A DNA stretch of 6,508 nt from CAXSEF01 sp964236585 (GTDB lineage: Bacteria; Pseudomonadota; Alphaproteobacteria; Acetobacterales; Acetobacteraceae). Positions 1 through 5,212 of this stretch are shown here, piece by piece (within the stretch, counting starts at the first letter, position 1; every line of letters starts with the position of its first letter). Where the stretch lies: the NCBI GenBank assembly GCA_964236585.1, contig CAXSFE010000156.1, positions 1-6,508 on the forward strand. The letters run 5' to 3'. The notes beneath the pieces are model-generated. The model did no database searches. It saw only the letters and a program-made list of their open reading frames with translations, and was not told where the DNA came from. The position numbers and the translations under genes are program-made.

Positions 1-117
1 CGGCCCCGGCAGGTCGTGCGGCGACAGCCGCATCAGCCACGCCCCCGCCTCCGCCAGGTCCGCGCCCAGGTCCGCCACGACGTCACCCCACCCGGACGCC
101 CGCGCAGCCCCCGCCAC
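1..117 (-). CDS. possible partial CDS, N-terminus of an unidentified protein downstream of argG
   Basis: An open frame of 39 codons runs from a GTG at 117-115 to the window edge without a stop. It lies 25 bases past the argG stop on the same strand. A purine-rich GGGAG (126-130) sits 8 bases upstream of the GTG, a good Shine-Dalgarno spacing. Nearly every codon ends in G or C. The peptide has an amphipathic alternation of acidic and hydrophobic residues (for example VVADLGADLAEAGAWLMRL), unlike the Arg/Pro-rich strings of the other frames, which supports real coding. I do not recognise the family from 39 residues. If real, it is probably co-transcribed with argG. Open frames of this length are common by chance at this GC content, so confidence is limited. 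Confidence 0.4.
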   Translation of the reverse strand, partial: MAGAARASGWGDVVADLGADLAEAGAWLMRLSPHDLPGP

Positions 118-125
118 GCCGCCCG

Positions 126-130
126 CTCCC
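126..130 (-). promoter_or_regulatory. candidate ribosome binding site for the partial CDS at 1-117
   Basis: GGGAG on the minus strand lies 8 bases before the GTG at 117-115, within the spacer after the argG stop. It is the main support for that start. It is weak on its own because the spacer is G-rich. Confidence 0.35.
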
Positions 131-142
131 GCCGCCGCGCCG

Positions 143-1456
143 CTACAGCGCGCCGCCCCTGCGCCCCGCCATCGCCCCCAGACGCAGCCTGAGCGCCTGC
201 AGCTTGATGAACCCCCCCGCGTCGACCTGGTCGTACGCGCCCTGGTCGTCCTCGAAGGTGACGTGCTTCATCGAGTACAGGCTGTGCGGGCTGGTCCGCC
301 CGATCACCGTGGCGTTGCCCTTGTAGAGCTTCAGCCGGACCGCCCCGCTCACCGAGCGCTGGCTCTCGTCGATCGCCGCCTGCAGCATCCGCCGCTCCGG
401 CGAGAACCAGAACCCGTTGTACACGAGCGTCGCATACCGCGGCATCAGCTCGTCCTTCAGATGCGCCGCCTCCCGGTCCAGCGTGATCGACTCGATCCCC
501 CGGTGCGCCGCCATCAGGATCGTCCCCCCCGGCGTCTCGTAGACGCCGCGCGACTTCATCCCCACGAACCGGTTCTCCACGAGATCAAGCCGCCCGATCC
601 CGTTCGCCCGCCCCAGCTCGTTCAAACGCGCCAGAAGCGTGGCCGGCGACAGCGCCACCCCGTCGACCGACACCGCGTCGCCGCGCTCGAACCCCACCTC
701 GATCACCGTGGCCCGGTCCGGCGCCTCCTCCGGGCTCAGCGTGCGCTGGTAGACCGCCTCGTCCGGCTCGTCCGCCGGGTCCTCCAGCAGCTTGCCCTCC
801 GAGGACGAGTGCAGCAGGTTCGCGTCCACGCTGAACGGCGCCTCGCCGCGCTTGTCCTTCGCGATCGGGATCTGGTGCGTCTGTGCGAACTCGATCAGCT
901 TCGTCCGGCTCGTCAGGTCCCATTCCCGCCAGGGCGCGATCACCCGCACGTCCGGCTTGAGCGCGTAGTACGCGACCTCGAAGCGCACCTGGTCGTTGCC
1001 CTTGCCCGTCGCCCCGTGCGCCACCGCGTCGGCGCCCACCATCTCCGCGATCTCGATCTGCCGCTTGGCGATCAGCGGCCGCGCGATCGACGTCCCCAGC
1101 AGGTACTGTCCCTCGTAGAGCGCGTTCGCCCGGAACATCGGGAACACGAAGTCGCGCACGAACTCTTCGCGCAGATCCTCGACGAAGATCTCCCGGATCC
1201 CCATCATCTCGGCCTTGCGCCGCGCCGGCTCCAGCTCCTCGCCCTGCCCCAGATCGGCGGTGAAGGTGACCACCTCGCACCCGTAGGTGGTCTGCAGCCA
1301 GCGCAGGATCACGCTGGTGTCGAGCCCGCCGGAGTAGGCCAGCACCACCTTGCCCACCCGCCCGCCCCCGCGGGCGCCGCCACCTGCCCCGCCGGCGCCG
1401 CCCGCATGATCGGAGGGCGCATCGACGCGGACTGGCTTCACGATGGGGGCTGGCAT
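143..1456 (-). CDS. argG: argininosuccinate synthase (ArgG)
   Basis: This cytosolic enzyme condenses citrulline and aspartate with ATP to give argininosuccinate, AMP and pyrophosphate, the penultimate step of arginine synthesis. Both family signatures are intact: the ATP-binding P-loop AYSGGLDTS at residues 40-48 and GATGKGNDQVRF at 148-159. The C-terminal synthetase domain is complete, with motifs such as GRTSPHSLYS at 386-395. The product is 437 residues, against about 400-410 for typical bacterial ArgG. The excess is an N-terminal extension of about 34 residues with a glycine-rich run (residues 19-32). The upstream ATG is chosen because GAGGAG lies 7 bases before it. A GTG at codon 34 (1357-1355) would give the canonical length but has no comparable site. 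Transcription is probably from the divergent spacer at 1457-1646. Function is essentially certain; only the start has an alternative. Confidence 0.98.
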   Translation of the reverse strand: MPAPIVKPVRVDAPSDHAGGAGGAGGGARGGGRVGKVVLAYSGGLDTSVILRWLQTTYGCEVVTFTADLGQGEELEPARRKAEMMGIREIFVEDLREEFVRDFVFPMFRANALYEGQYLLGTSIARPLIAKRQIEIAEMVGADAVAHGATGKGNDQVRFEVAYYALKPDVRVIAPWREWDLTSRTKLIEFAQTHQIPIAKDKRGEAPFSVDANLLHSSSEGKLLEDPADEPDEAVYQRTLSPEEAPDRATVIEVGFERGDAVSVDGVALSPATLLARLNELGRANGIGRLDLVENRFVGMKSRGVYETPGGTILMAAHRGIESITLDREAAHLKDELMPRYATLVYNGFWFSPERRMLQAAIDESQRSVSGAVRLKLYKGNATVIGRTSPHSLYSMKHVTFEDDQGAYDQVDAGGFIKLQALRLRLGAMAGRRGGAL

Positions 1457-1463
1457 GGGTTAA

Positions 1464-1469
1464 CTCCTC
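1464..1469 (-). promoter_or_regulatory. strong Shine-Dalgarno site that decides the argG start
   Basis: GAGGAG on the minus strand is 7 bases from the ATG at 1456-1454. It is the best ribosome binding site in the window. It favours the long form of ArgG with its glycine-rich extension over the internal GTG at codon 34. Confidence 0.8.
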
Positions 1470-1484
1470 GAACAGGCGCAACGG

Positions 1485-1512
1485 GGTATCAAGGCAGGCA
1501 AATCCCGACAAG
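1485..1512 (-). promoter_or_regulatory. candidate sigma-70-type promoter of argG
   Basis: On the minus strand, CTTGTC (1512-1507) is close to the alphaproteobacterial -35 consensus CTTGAC. It is followed after 16 bases by GATACC (1490-1485), a poor -10 match. Initiation about 7 bases downstream would give a leader of roughly 20 bases including the GAGGAG site. No operator-like palindrome is evident around it. The call rests on pattern matching only. Confidence 0.3.
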
Positions 1513-1646
1513 ACCGCGCGACGCCGCCGGCCGGCCAGGCGTTGATCGGCGCGCGTCGAGGCTCCGGCGCGCGTGGGCCCCAGCCTCGGGCAGCATCCCG
1601 GGCAGCCGCCCCGGGCGGCAACAGCACCTTTGGAACACCCCTGACG

Positions 1647-2420
1647 ATGGCCACCTTGCAAGACCCGGACCCTTTCGCCGACCCCGCCTTCCTCGACCGC
1701 TTCGGCAAGCTGCTGCCCATGCTCGGCTCCGGCCAGGCCAACGAGGCCGACACCGCGCGCCGCAAGCTCCTCGAGCACCTCGGCCACCACCGCCTGACGC
1801 TGACCGACGTCGCCACCCGCCTCCGCCGCCCGCCCCAGGCCGCCCCCGCCCCCGCCCGCAGCGCCGGCGAGGCCGAGCTGACCCGCGAGCTCGACCTGGT
1901 CCGCCACGCCCAGCGCGCCTCCGAGCAGATGGCCCGCAGCGCGCTGCAGCAGAACGCCCAGCTGCAGAACCGCGCCAGCCGCGCCGAGTCTGCCCAGCTC
2001 GCCGCCCAGGTGCAGCGCCGCGGCGAGCGCATCGCGATGTTCTCCGCCACCGCCCTGGCCGTGGGCCTGCTCGCGATCGTCGTGCTCGACCACATGCCCG
2101 GCCGCACCCCCGCCGACGACGGCGCCGCCAGCACGATCACCGCCACCATGCAGCCCACCCGCCCGCCCCTGGCCGCACCCGACGCCCCCGCCTCCAGCCT
2201 GCCTGCGATGGTGGACGGCGAGCGCCTCGGCAGCGTGCTGTCCCACGACATCGCCGTCCGCGCCGACCCCGCGCCGGAGAGCCGCATCGTGGGCTTCCTG
2301 GCGCACGGCACCGCCGTGGTCGTGGTGCGCGAGGCCGAGGCGGGCGGCGTGAAATGGGTCCTGGTCCGCTCCACCGTGGGCGCCGGCTACGTCCCCGCCT
2401 CCTCGGTCGCATTTCACTGA
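1647..2420 (+). CDS. membrane-anchored protein: DUF2786-like N-terminus, helical linker, one membrane helix, C-terminal SH3b domain
   Basis: The product is 257 residues from the ATG at 1647. Residues 15-58 (around FGKLLPMLGSGQANEADTAR and LLEHLGHHRLTLTDVA) resemble the helical DUF2786 pattern, which has a KLLAL start, a conserved NEHEA-like segment and a terminal leucine-rich helix. A Pro/Ala-rich linker follows (62-72), then a long Glu/Gln/Arg-rich helical, probably coiled-coil region (74-128). Residues 129-149 form one membrane segment, followed by a Pro/Ala/Thr-rich spacer (150-190). A bacterial SH3 domain ends the protein (about 195-257; IAVRADPAPESRIVGFLAHG, then VKWVLVR and GYVPASSV). 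Inferred topology is cytoplasmic N-terminus and periplasmic SH3b, which in other proteins often binds peptidoglycan. A TTG at 1542 would add 35 residues rich in Arg/Ala/Gly that look non-coding. The ribosome binding site is weak (GGAA, 11 bases upstream). The specific role is unknown. Confidence 0.85.
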   Translation: MATLQDPDPFADPAFLDRFGKLLPMLGSGQANEADTARRKLLEHLGHHRLTLTDVATRLRRPPQAAPAPARSAGEAELTRELDLVRHAQRASEQMARSALQQNAQLQNRASRAESAQLAAQVQRRGERIAMFSATALAVGLLAIVVLDHMPGRTPADDGAASTITATMQPTRPPLAAPDAPASSLPAMVDGERLGSVLSHDIAVRADPAPESRIVGFLAHGTAVVVVREAEAGGVKWVLVRSTVGAGYVPASSVAFH

Positions 2421-2421
2421 C

Positions 2422-3606
2422 GTGCGGCCGGCAAGGTTGAGGCTCTGCCTCAAACTCCGCCAAAGGCAAGCCTTTAGAATCCAATCCTTAAGTAAGGCCG
2501 GTCCAGGGGCGGCTCGCCCCTGGCGGGTCTGGGCAGCGCCCAGCCTTGCTTCCTGCCTTCCCGCCCTGGCCAAAACCGCCGCCCTCGCCCTCCTCGCCGC
2601 CCTGGCCCCGTCCCCCGCCCGCGCCGCGCCCGAGGCGATCCTGTCCCCCCCGCCGGGCCTCGCGCCCTCCGTCCGGGCCGAGTACGCCCGCTTCCTCGAC
2701 GACAACCTCCCCCGCGCCTTCGCGCTCTCGCCCGACGGCCGCGCCGGCCGCGGCATCGGCGACACCCCCGCCCTCGCCCGCGACGCCGCCCTCGCGAGCT
2801 GCGCCCGCTCCGCCCCGTTGCAGGCCGCCGCCACGCCTGCCCAGCCCTGCACCCTCTGGGCCGACGGCCTGTCCGTGGTCGCCCCCGGCCGCGAGTCCGC
2901 GCCGCCGCCACCGCCCGCAACCCTGCGCGACACCTGGAACTACACGCTCGCCCCCGACCCCCGCTTCCTCTGGCACGGCTCCGCCGAGGCCGCCGGCGTC
3001 GTCCTCTGGGCGCACGGCCGCACCACCGGCCAGGACAGCCGCGGCGTCCAGCCGCCCCCCCTGCTCCGCCCCTTCAACAACGCCGGCCTCGACATCGTCC
3101 GCCTCGACCGCGAGCCATTCGCCGACGACCGCGACCGCGCCGCCGGCTGGATGCGCGACAGCCTCGCCCTGCTCCGCCGCCTCGGCTACCGCCGCGTCGT
3201 CGCCGCCGGCCAGTCCCGCGGCGCCTGGAACGCCCTGCAGTCCCTCGACACCCCCGGCCTCGCCGACGCCGTGATCGCCCTCTCCCCCGCCGCCCAGGGC
3301 AGCGCCGCCGGCACCAACCTCGGCTCCCAGGACGACGAGCTGCGCCGCCTGGTCCGCGCCGCCGCCCCCTCCGCCACCCGGCTCGCCGTCGCCCAGTTCG
3401 CCGACGACCCCTTCGCCGCCGACGAGGACGACCGCGCCCGCCGCCTCGCCGCCCTGCGCCCCACCCTCGGCGCCGTCCTGCTCATCGACCGTCCCCCCGG
3501 CCTGCGCGGCCACGGCGCCGGCCTCGACCCCGAGTTCGCCGCCCGCTTCAGCGCCTGCCTGCTCCGTTTCGCCACCGCGCCGGATCCGCCGGCAGCGTGC
3601 CCCTAG
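2422..3606 (+). CDS. secreted alpha/beta hydrolase with added N-terminal two-cysteine domain; start uncertain
   Basis: Numbered from the GTG at 2422, residues 46-68 form a signal peptide: hydrophobic core KTAALALLAALA, then cleavage after ARA. The mature protein begins with a domain of about 80 residues (70-150) containing RAFALSPDGRAGRG and two cysteines (127, 143) likely to pair in the periplasm. The alpha/beta hydrolase fold follows: oxyanion-region WAHGR (196-200), nucleophile elbow GQSRG with Ser265, probable acid Asp328 or Asp329 in FADDPF, and probable base His364 in RGHG. Substrate is unknown; esterase or peptidase-like activity is plausible. Codons 4-43 lie inside a hairpin-array repeat, and the only in-frame standard starts are GTG 2422 and TTG 2437, neither with a good ribosome binding site. 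A CTG at 2566 would give a normal signal peptide. The GTG lies one base after the upstream stop, so coupled translation is possible. Confidence 0.82.
   Translation: MRPARLRLCLKLRQRQAFRIQSLSKAGPGAARPWRVWAAPSLASCLPALAKTAALALLAALAPSPARAAPEAILSPPPGLAPSVRAEYARFLDDNLPRAFALSPDGRAGRGIGDTPALARDAALASCARSAPLQAAATPAQPCTLWADGLSVVAPGRESAPPPPPATLRDTWNYTLAPDPRFLWHGSAEAAGVVLWAHGRTTGQDSRGVQPPPLLRPFNNAGLDIVRLDREPFADDRDRAAGWMRDSLALLRRLGYRRVVAAGQSRGAWNALQSLDTPGLADAVIALSPAAQGSAAGTNLGSQDDELRRLVRAAAPSATRLAVAQFADDPFAADEDDRARRLAALRPTLGAVLLIDRPPGLRGHGAGLDPEFAARFSACLLRFATAPDPPAACP
2431..2549 (-). repeat. hairpin-array repeat element, copy 1 (five hairpins, GCAAGG/CCTTGC ends)
   Basis: Five short hairpins lie head to tail. 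By position they are TTGAGGC/GCCTCAA (2437-2453), AAAGGC/GCCTTT (2462-2475), CCTTA/TAAGG (2486-2497), CCAGGGGCG/CGCCCCTGG (2503-2523) and CTGGGC/GCCCAG (2529-2543), with loops of 2-3 bases. The block starts with GCAAGG and ends with CCTTGC, a 6-base terminal inverted repeat. Copy 2 (3614-3748) has the same plan in the opposite orientation. The last hairpin and its flanks (2524-2548) match 3615-3639 at 24 of 25 bases. Strand is given relative to copy 2. The element begins 10 bases after the SH3 gene stop and overlaps the 5' end of the hydrolase frame. It may act on mRNA ends, but no U-tract is present. Confidence 0.75.
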
Positions 3607-3613
3607 GAAGCAG

Positions 3614-3748
3614 GCAAGGCTGGGCTCTGCCCAGACCCGCAAAGGGTCCGAGGACCCTTTGATCCCTTGACTCAAGGAAGGCGATCCAAGAGCCCAGCCC
3701 TCGGCGGGGTTCCCGCCCTCGAGCAGGGGGCAAAGCCCCCGGCCTTGC
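3614..3748 (+). repeat. hairpin-array repeat element, copy 2 (five hairpins, GCAAGG/CCTTGC ends)
   Basis: Starting 7 bases after the hydrolase stop, this block reads GCAAGG, then hairpins CTGGGC/GCCCAG (3620-3634), AAAGGGTCC/GGACCCTTT (3641-3660), CCTTGA/TCAAGG (3665-3677), GGCGGG/CCCGCC (3703-3717) and GGGGGC/GCCCCC (3726-3740), then CCTTGC. The spacing between hairpins 1 and 2 is 5 bases and between 4 and 5 is 8 bases, identical to copy 1. The gap between hairpins 3 and 4 is 15 bases longer. Stems 2-5 share little sequence with copy 1 but are still perfectly paired. It lies between convergent genes, so it may also protect or end transcripts of the hydrolase and rlmN. Confidence 0.75.
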
Positions 3749-3836
3749 GACGATCCCCCATTCTCAAAGGTGGCTTCCAGGCATCTGGACCACTGCCTAG
3801 AAAGCAGGCATTCCGCCCACCTGGACCGCCCCACCA

Positions 3837-3854
3837 CGTCCTGCCCCGCAGGAC
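3837..3854. repeat. small palindromic repeat, unit 1
   Basis: CGTCCTGCCCCGCAGGAC contains a perfect 7-bp stem GTCCTGC/GCAGGAC with loop CCC. It matches the unit at 3879-3896 at 16 of 18 positions, offset by 42 bases. Confidence 0.6.
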
Positions 3855-3878
3855 ATGGCCACCGGAAAAGCCCCGAAA

Positions 3879-3908
3879 CGTCCCGCCCGGCAGGACGACG
3901 TTGTCCTG
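3879..3908. repeat. small palindromic repeat, unit 2, fused to a second palindrome
   Basis: CGTCCCGCCCGGCAGGAC (3879-3896) is the second copy of the 18-base unit. Its CAGGAC end is shared with an 18-base near-palindrome, CAGGACGACGTTGTCCTG (3891-3908), broken only by one G-T pair. The two overlapping foldings compete for the same CAGGAC arm. The function is unknown; a role at the convergent 3' ends is possible. Confidence 0.55.
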
Positions 3909-3958
3909 TCCCACGAGACGCCCTCACCCTCTGGCGCGGCACCGCCCGCCGGCAGGGC

Positions 3959-5212
3959 TCAGGCCGCGCGTTCCCGCCGGCTTTCCGTGCGGAGCTGCCC
4001 GCACGCCGCCAGGATGTCCTGCCCCCGCGGCGCGCGCACCGGGCTCGCGAACCCCGCGTCCATGACGACGCGCGAGAACCGGTCGAGCTGCGCTCGCGTG
4101 CTCGGCTCGTAGGCGCTGCCCGGCCAGGGGTTGAACGGGATCAGGTTCACCTTCGCCGGGATGCCCGCGATCAGCCGCACCAGCTCGCGCGCCTCCGCCT
4201 CGCTGTCGTTCACGCCCTTGAGCATCACGTACTCGAAGGTGATCCGCCGCGCGTTCGACGCCGCAGGATAGCGCCGGCACGCCGCGATCAGCTCGGAAAT
4301 CGGATACTTCCGGTTCAGCGGCACGATCTCGTCGCGCAGCTCGTCCGTGACCGCATGCAGCGACACCGCCAGGTTCACCCCCAGCTCCTCTCCCGCGCGG
4401 TCCATCATCGGCACCACCCCCGAGGTCGACAGCGTGATGCGCCGACGCGACAGCCCGATGCCCTCGCCGTCCATGACGATCCGCATCGCCGCCGCCACGT
4501 TCTCGTAGTTGTAGAGTGGCTCGCCCATGCCCATCAGCACGATCGTGGACAGCAGCCGCGGCGTGTCCCCCTTCGGGCTCGGCCACTCCGCGTAGCTGTC
4601 GCGCACCGCCATGAACTGCCCCACGATCTCCGCGGGACCCAGGTTGCGCGTCAGCCGCTGCGTCCCCGTGTGGCAGAACCGGCACGACAGCGTGCACCCC
4701 ACCTGCGACGACAGGCACACGGCCCCCCGGTCCTGCACCCGGTCCGGGATGTAGACGGTCTCCGCCTCCTGCCCGTCCCTGAACCGGAACAGCCACTTGC
4801 GCGTCTCGTCCTCGCTGGTCTGCACGACCGCCGCCTCCGGCCGCCCGATCACGAACCGCTCGGCAAGCTTCTCCTGCATCGGCCGCGCCACCGTGCTCAT
4901 CCGCGCGAAATCGGTGACGCCCTGGTGGTAGATCCAGTGCCACACCTGCTTGGCCCGGAACGGCTTCTCCCCGACCTCGGCCAGCGCCGCCACGAGCGCC
5001 TCGCGCCCCAGCCCGACCAGCTCGCGCCGCCCGTCGGCCAGCACCCCGCTCGGCGGCGCGAACACCGCCGCCTTGGCCAGGATACGGTCCCGCTCGTCCC
5101 CGCTCAGCCCGCCGACGCCGGCATCGTCGACGCCCGGCCGCGCCGCACCGCCGGACACCGACACCCGCGCATGGCTCGCCGGGACGCCGGGCGTCACGCC
5201 CGCGCCGGGCAC
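3959..5212 (-). CDS. rlmN: dual-specificity RNA methyltransferase RlmN
   Basis: This radical SAM enzyme methylates C2 of adenosine 2503 in 23S rRNA and, in characterised members, A37 of some tRNAs. Numbered from the GTG at 5212, the 4Fe-4S ligands are Cys173, Cys177 and Cys180 in CTLSCRFC. Cys166 in CLSSQVGC corresponds to E. coli Cys118, and Cys404 in ACGQL to the methyl-carrying Cys355. GMGEPL (228-233), KGVND (332-336) and NLIPFNPWPG (356-365) are intact. The N-terminal RNA-binding region is present (RAKQVWHWIYHQG, 86-98). The 417-residue length exceeds many homologues because of about 35 low-complexity residues at the start. The gene overlaps the end of the ialB-like gene, implying translational coupling. 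GTG 5212 has a weak GGTGA 7 bases upstream; GTG 5197 would give a 4-base GTGA overlap. No in-frame ATG precedes codon 105. Confidence 0.97.
   Translation of the reverse strand: MPGAGVTPGVPASHARVSVSGGAARPGVDDAGVGGLSGDERDRILAKAAVFAPPSGVLADGRRELVGLGREALVAALAEVGEKPFRAKQVWHWIYHQGVTDFARMSTVARPMQEKLAERFVIGRPEAAVVQTSEDETRKWLFRFRDGQEAETVYIPDRVQDRGAVCLSSQVGCTLSCRFCHTGTQRLTRNLGPAEIVGQFMAVRDSYAEWPSPKGDTPRLLSTIVLMGMGEPLYNYENVAAAMRIVMDGEGIGLSRRRITLSTSGVVPMMDRAGEELGVNLAVSLHAVTDELRDEIVPLNRKYPISELIAACRRYPAASNARRITFEYVMLKGVNDSEAEARELVRLIAGIPAKVNLIPFNPWPGSAYEPSTRAQLDRFSRVVMDAGFASPVRAPRGQDILAACGQLRTESRRERAA

Larger units (their letters stand above)
3749..3958. other. gene-free remainder of the convergent spacer
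   Basis: I see no supportable gene here; frames through it are Pro/Arg/Gly-rich and pass through repeats. It holds the small repeat family at 3837-3908, a weak hairpin TGCCT/AGGCA (3794-3810), and a 12-base near copy (3799-3810, 11 of 12) of the sequence at 3605-3616 that overlaps the left end of hairpin-array copy 2. Composition is less codon-structured than the flanking genes. It separates the ends of the convergent hydrolase and rlmN genes. Confidence 0.6.

Noticed and set aside
1547..1574. Direct repeat of CGGCGCGCGT (1547-1556 and 1565-1574) as an operator in the divergent spacer
   Set aside because: The offset is 18 bases, not a helical multiple, and such GC words are expected by chance here.
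1605..1619. GCCGCC/GGCGGC hairpin upstream of the SH3 gene as a regulatory element
   Set aside because: A 6-bp all-GC stem is common by chance in this sequence, and nothing pairs with the start region.
263..2440. 725-codon plus-strand open frame
   Set aside because: It lies antisense to argG and overlaps the SH3 gene; the product is Arg/Pro/His-rich low complexity, a GC-driven shadow.
585..2933. 782-codon minus-strand open frame
   Set aside because: It overlaps argG in another frame and runs antisense to two supported genes; the sequence is Gly/Ala/Arg-rich without family motifs.
2524..3639. Composite transposon or IS with the inverted repeats as its ends
   Set aside because: The enclosed gene is a hydrolase, not a transposase, and no target duplication is visible. 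Two copies of a dispersed element explain the repeats better.
3641..3660. Intrinsic terminator at the 9-bp stem
   Set aside because: A perfect stem but no following U-tract on either strand and only a 2-base loop. Transcription may end here, but the sequence does not show a classic terminator.
2488..3942. 484-codon minus-strand open frame
   Set aside because: Antisense to the hydrolase and read through both repeat copies; Gly/Glu/Ala-rich.
3667..4112. Small open frames in the convergent spacer on both strands
   Set aside because: They are built from repeat sequence and the antisense of rlmN; no start context or recognisable domain.
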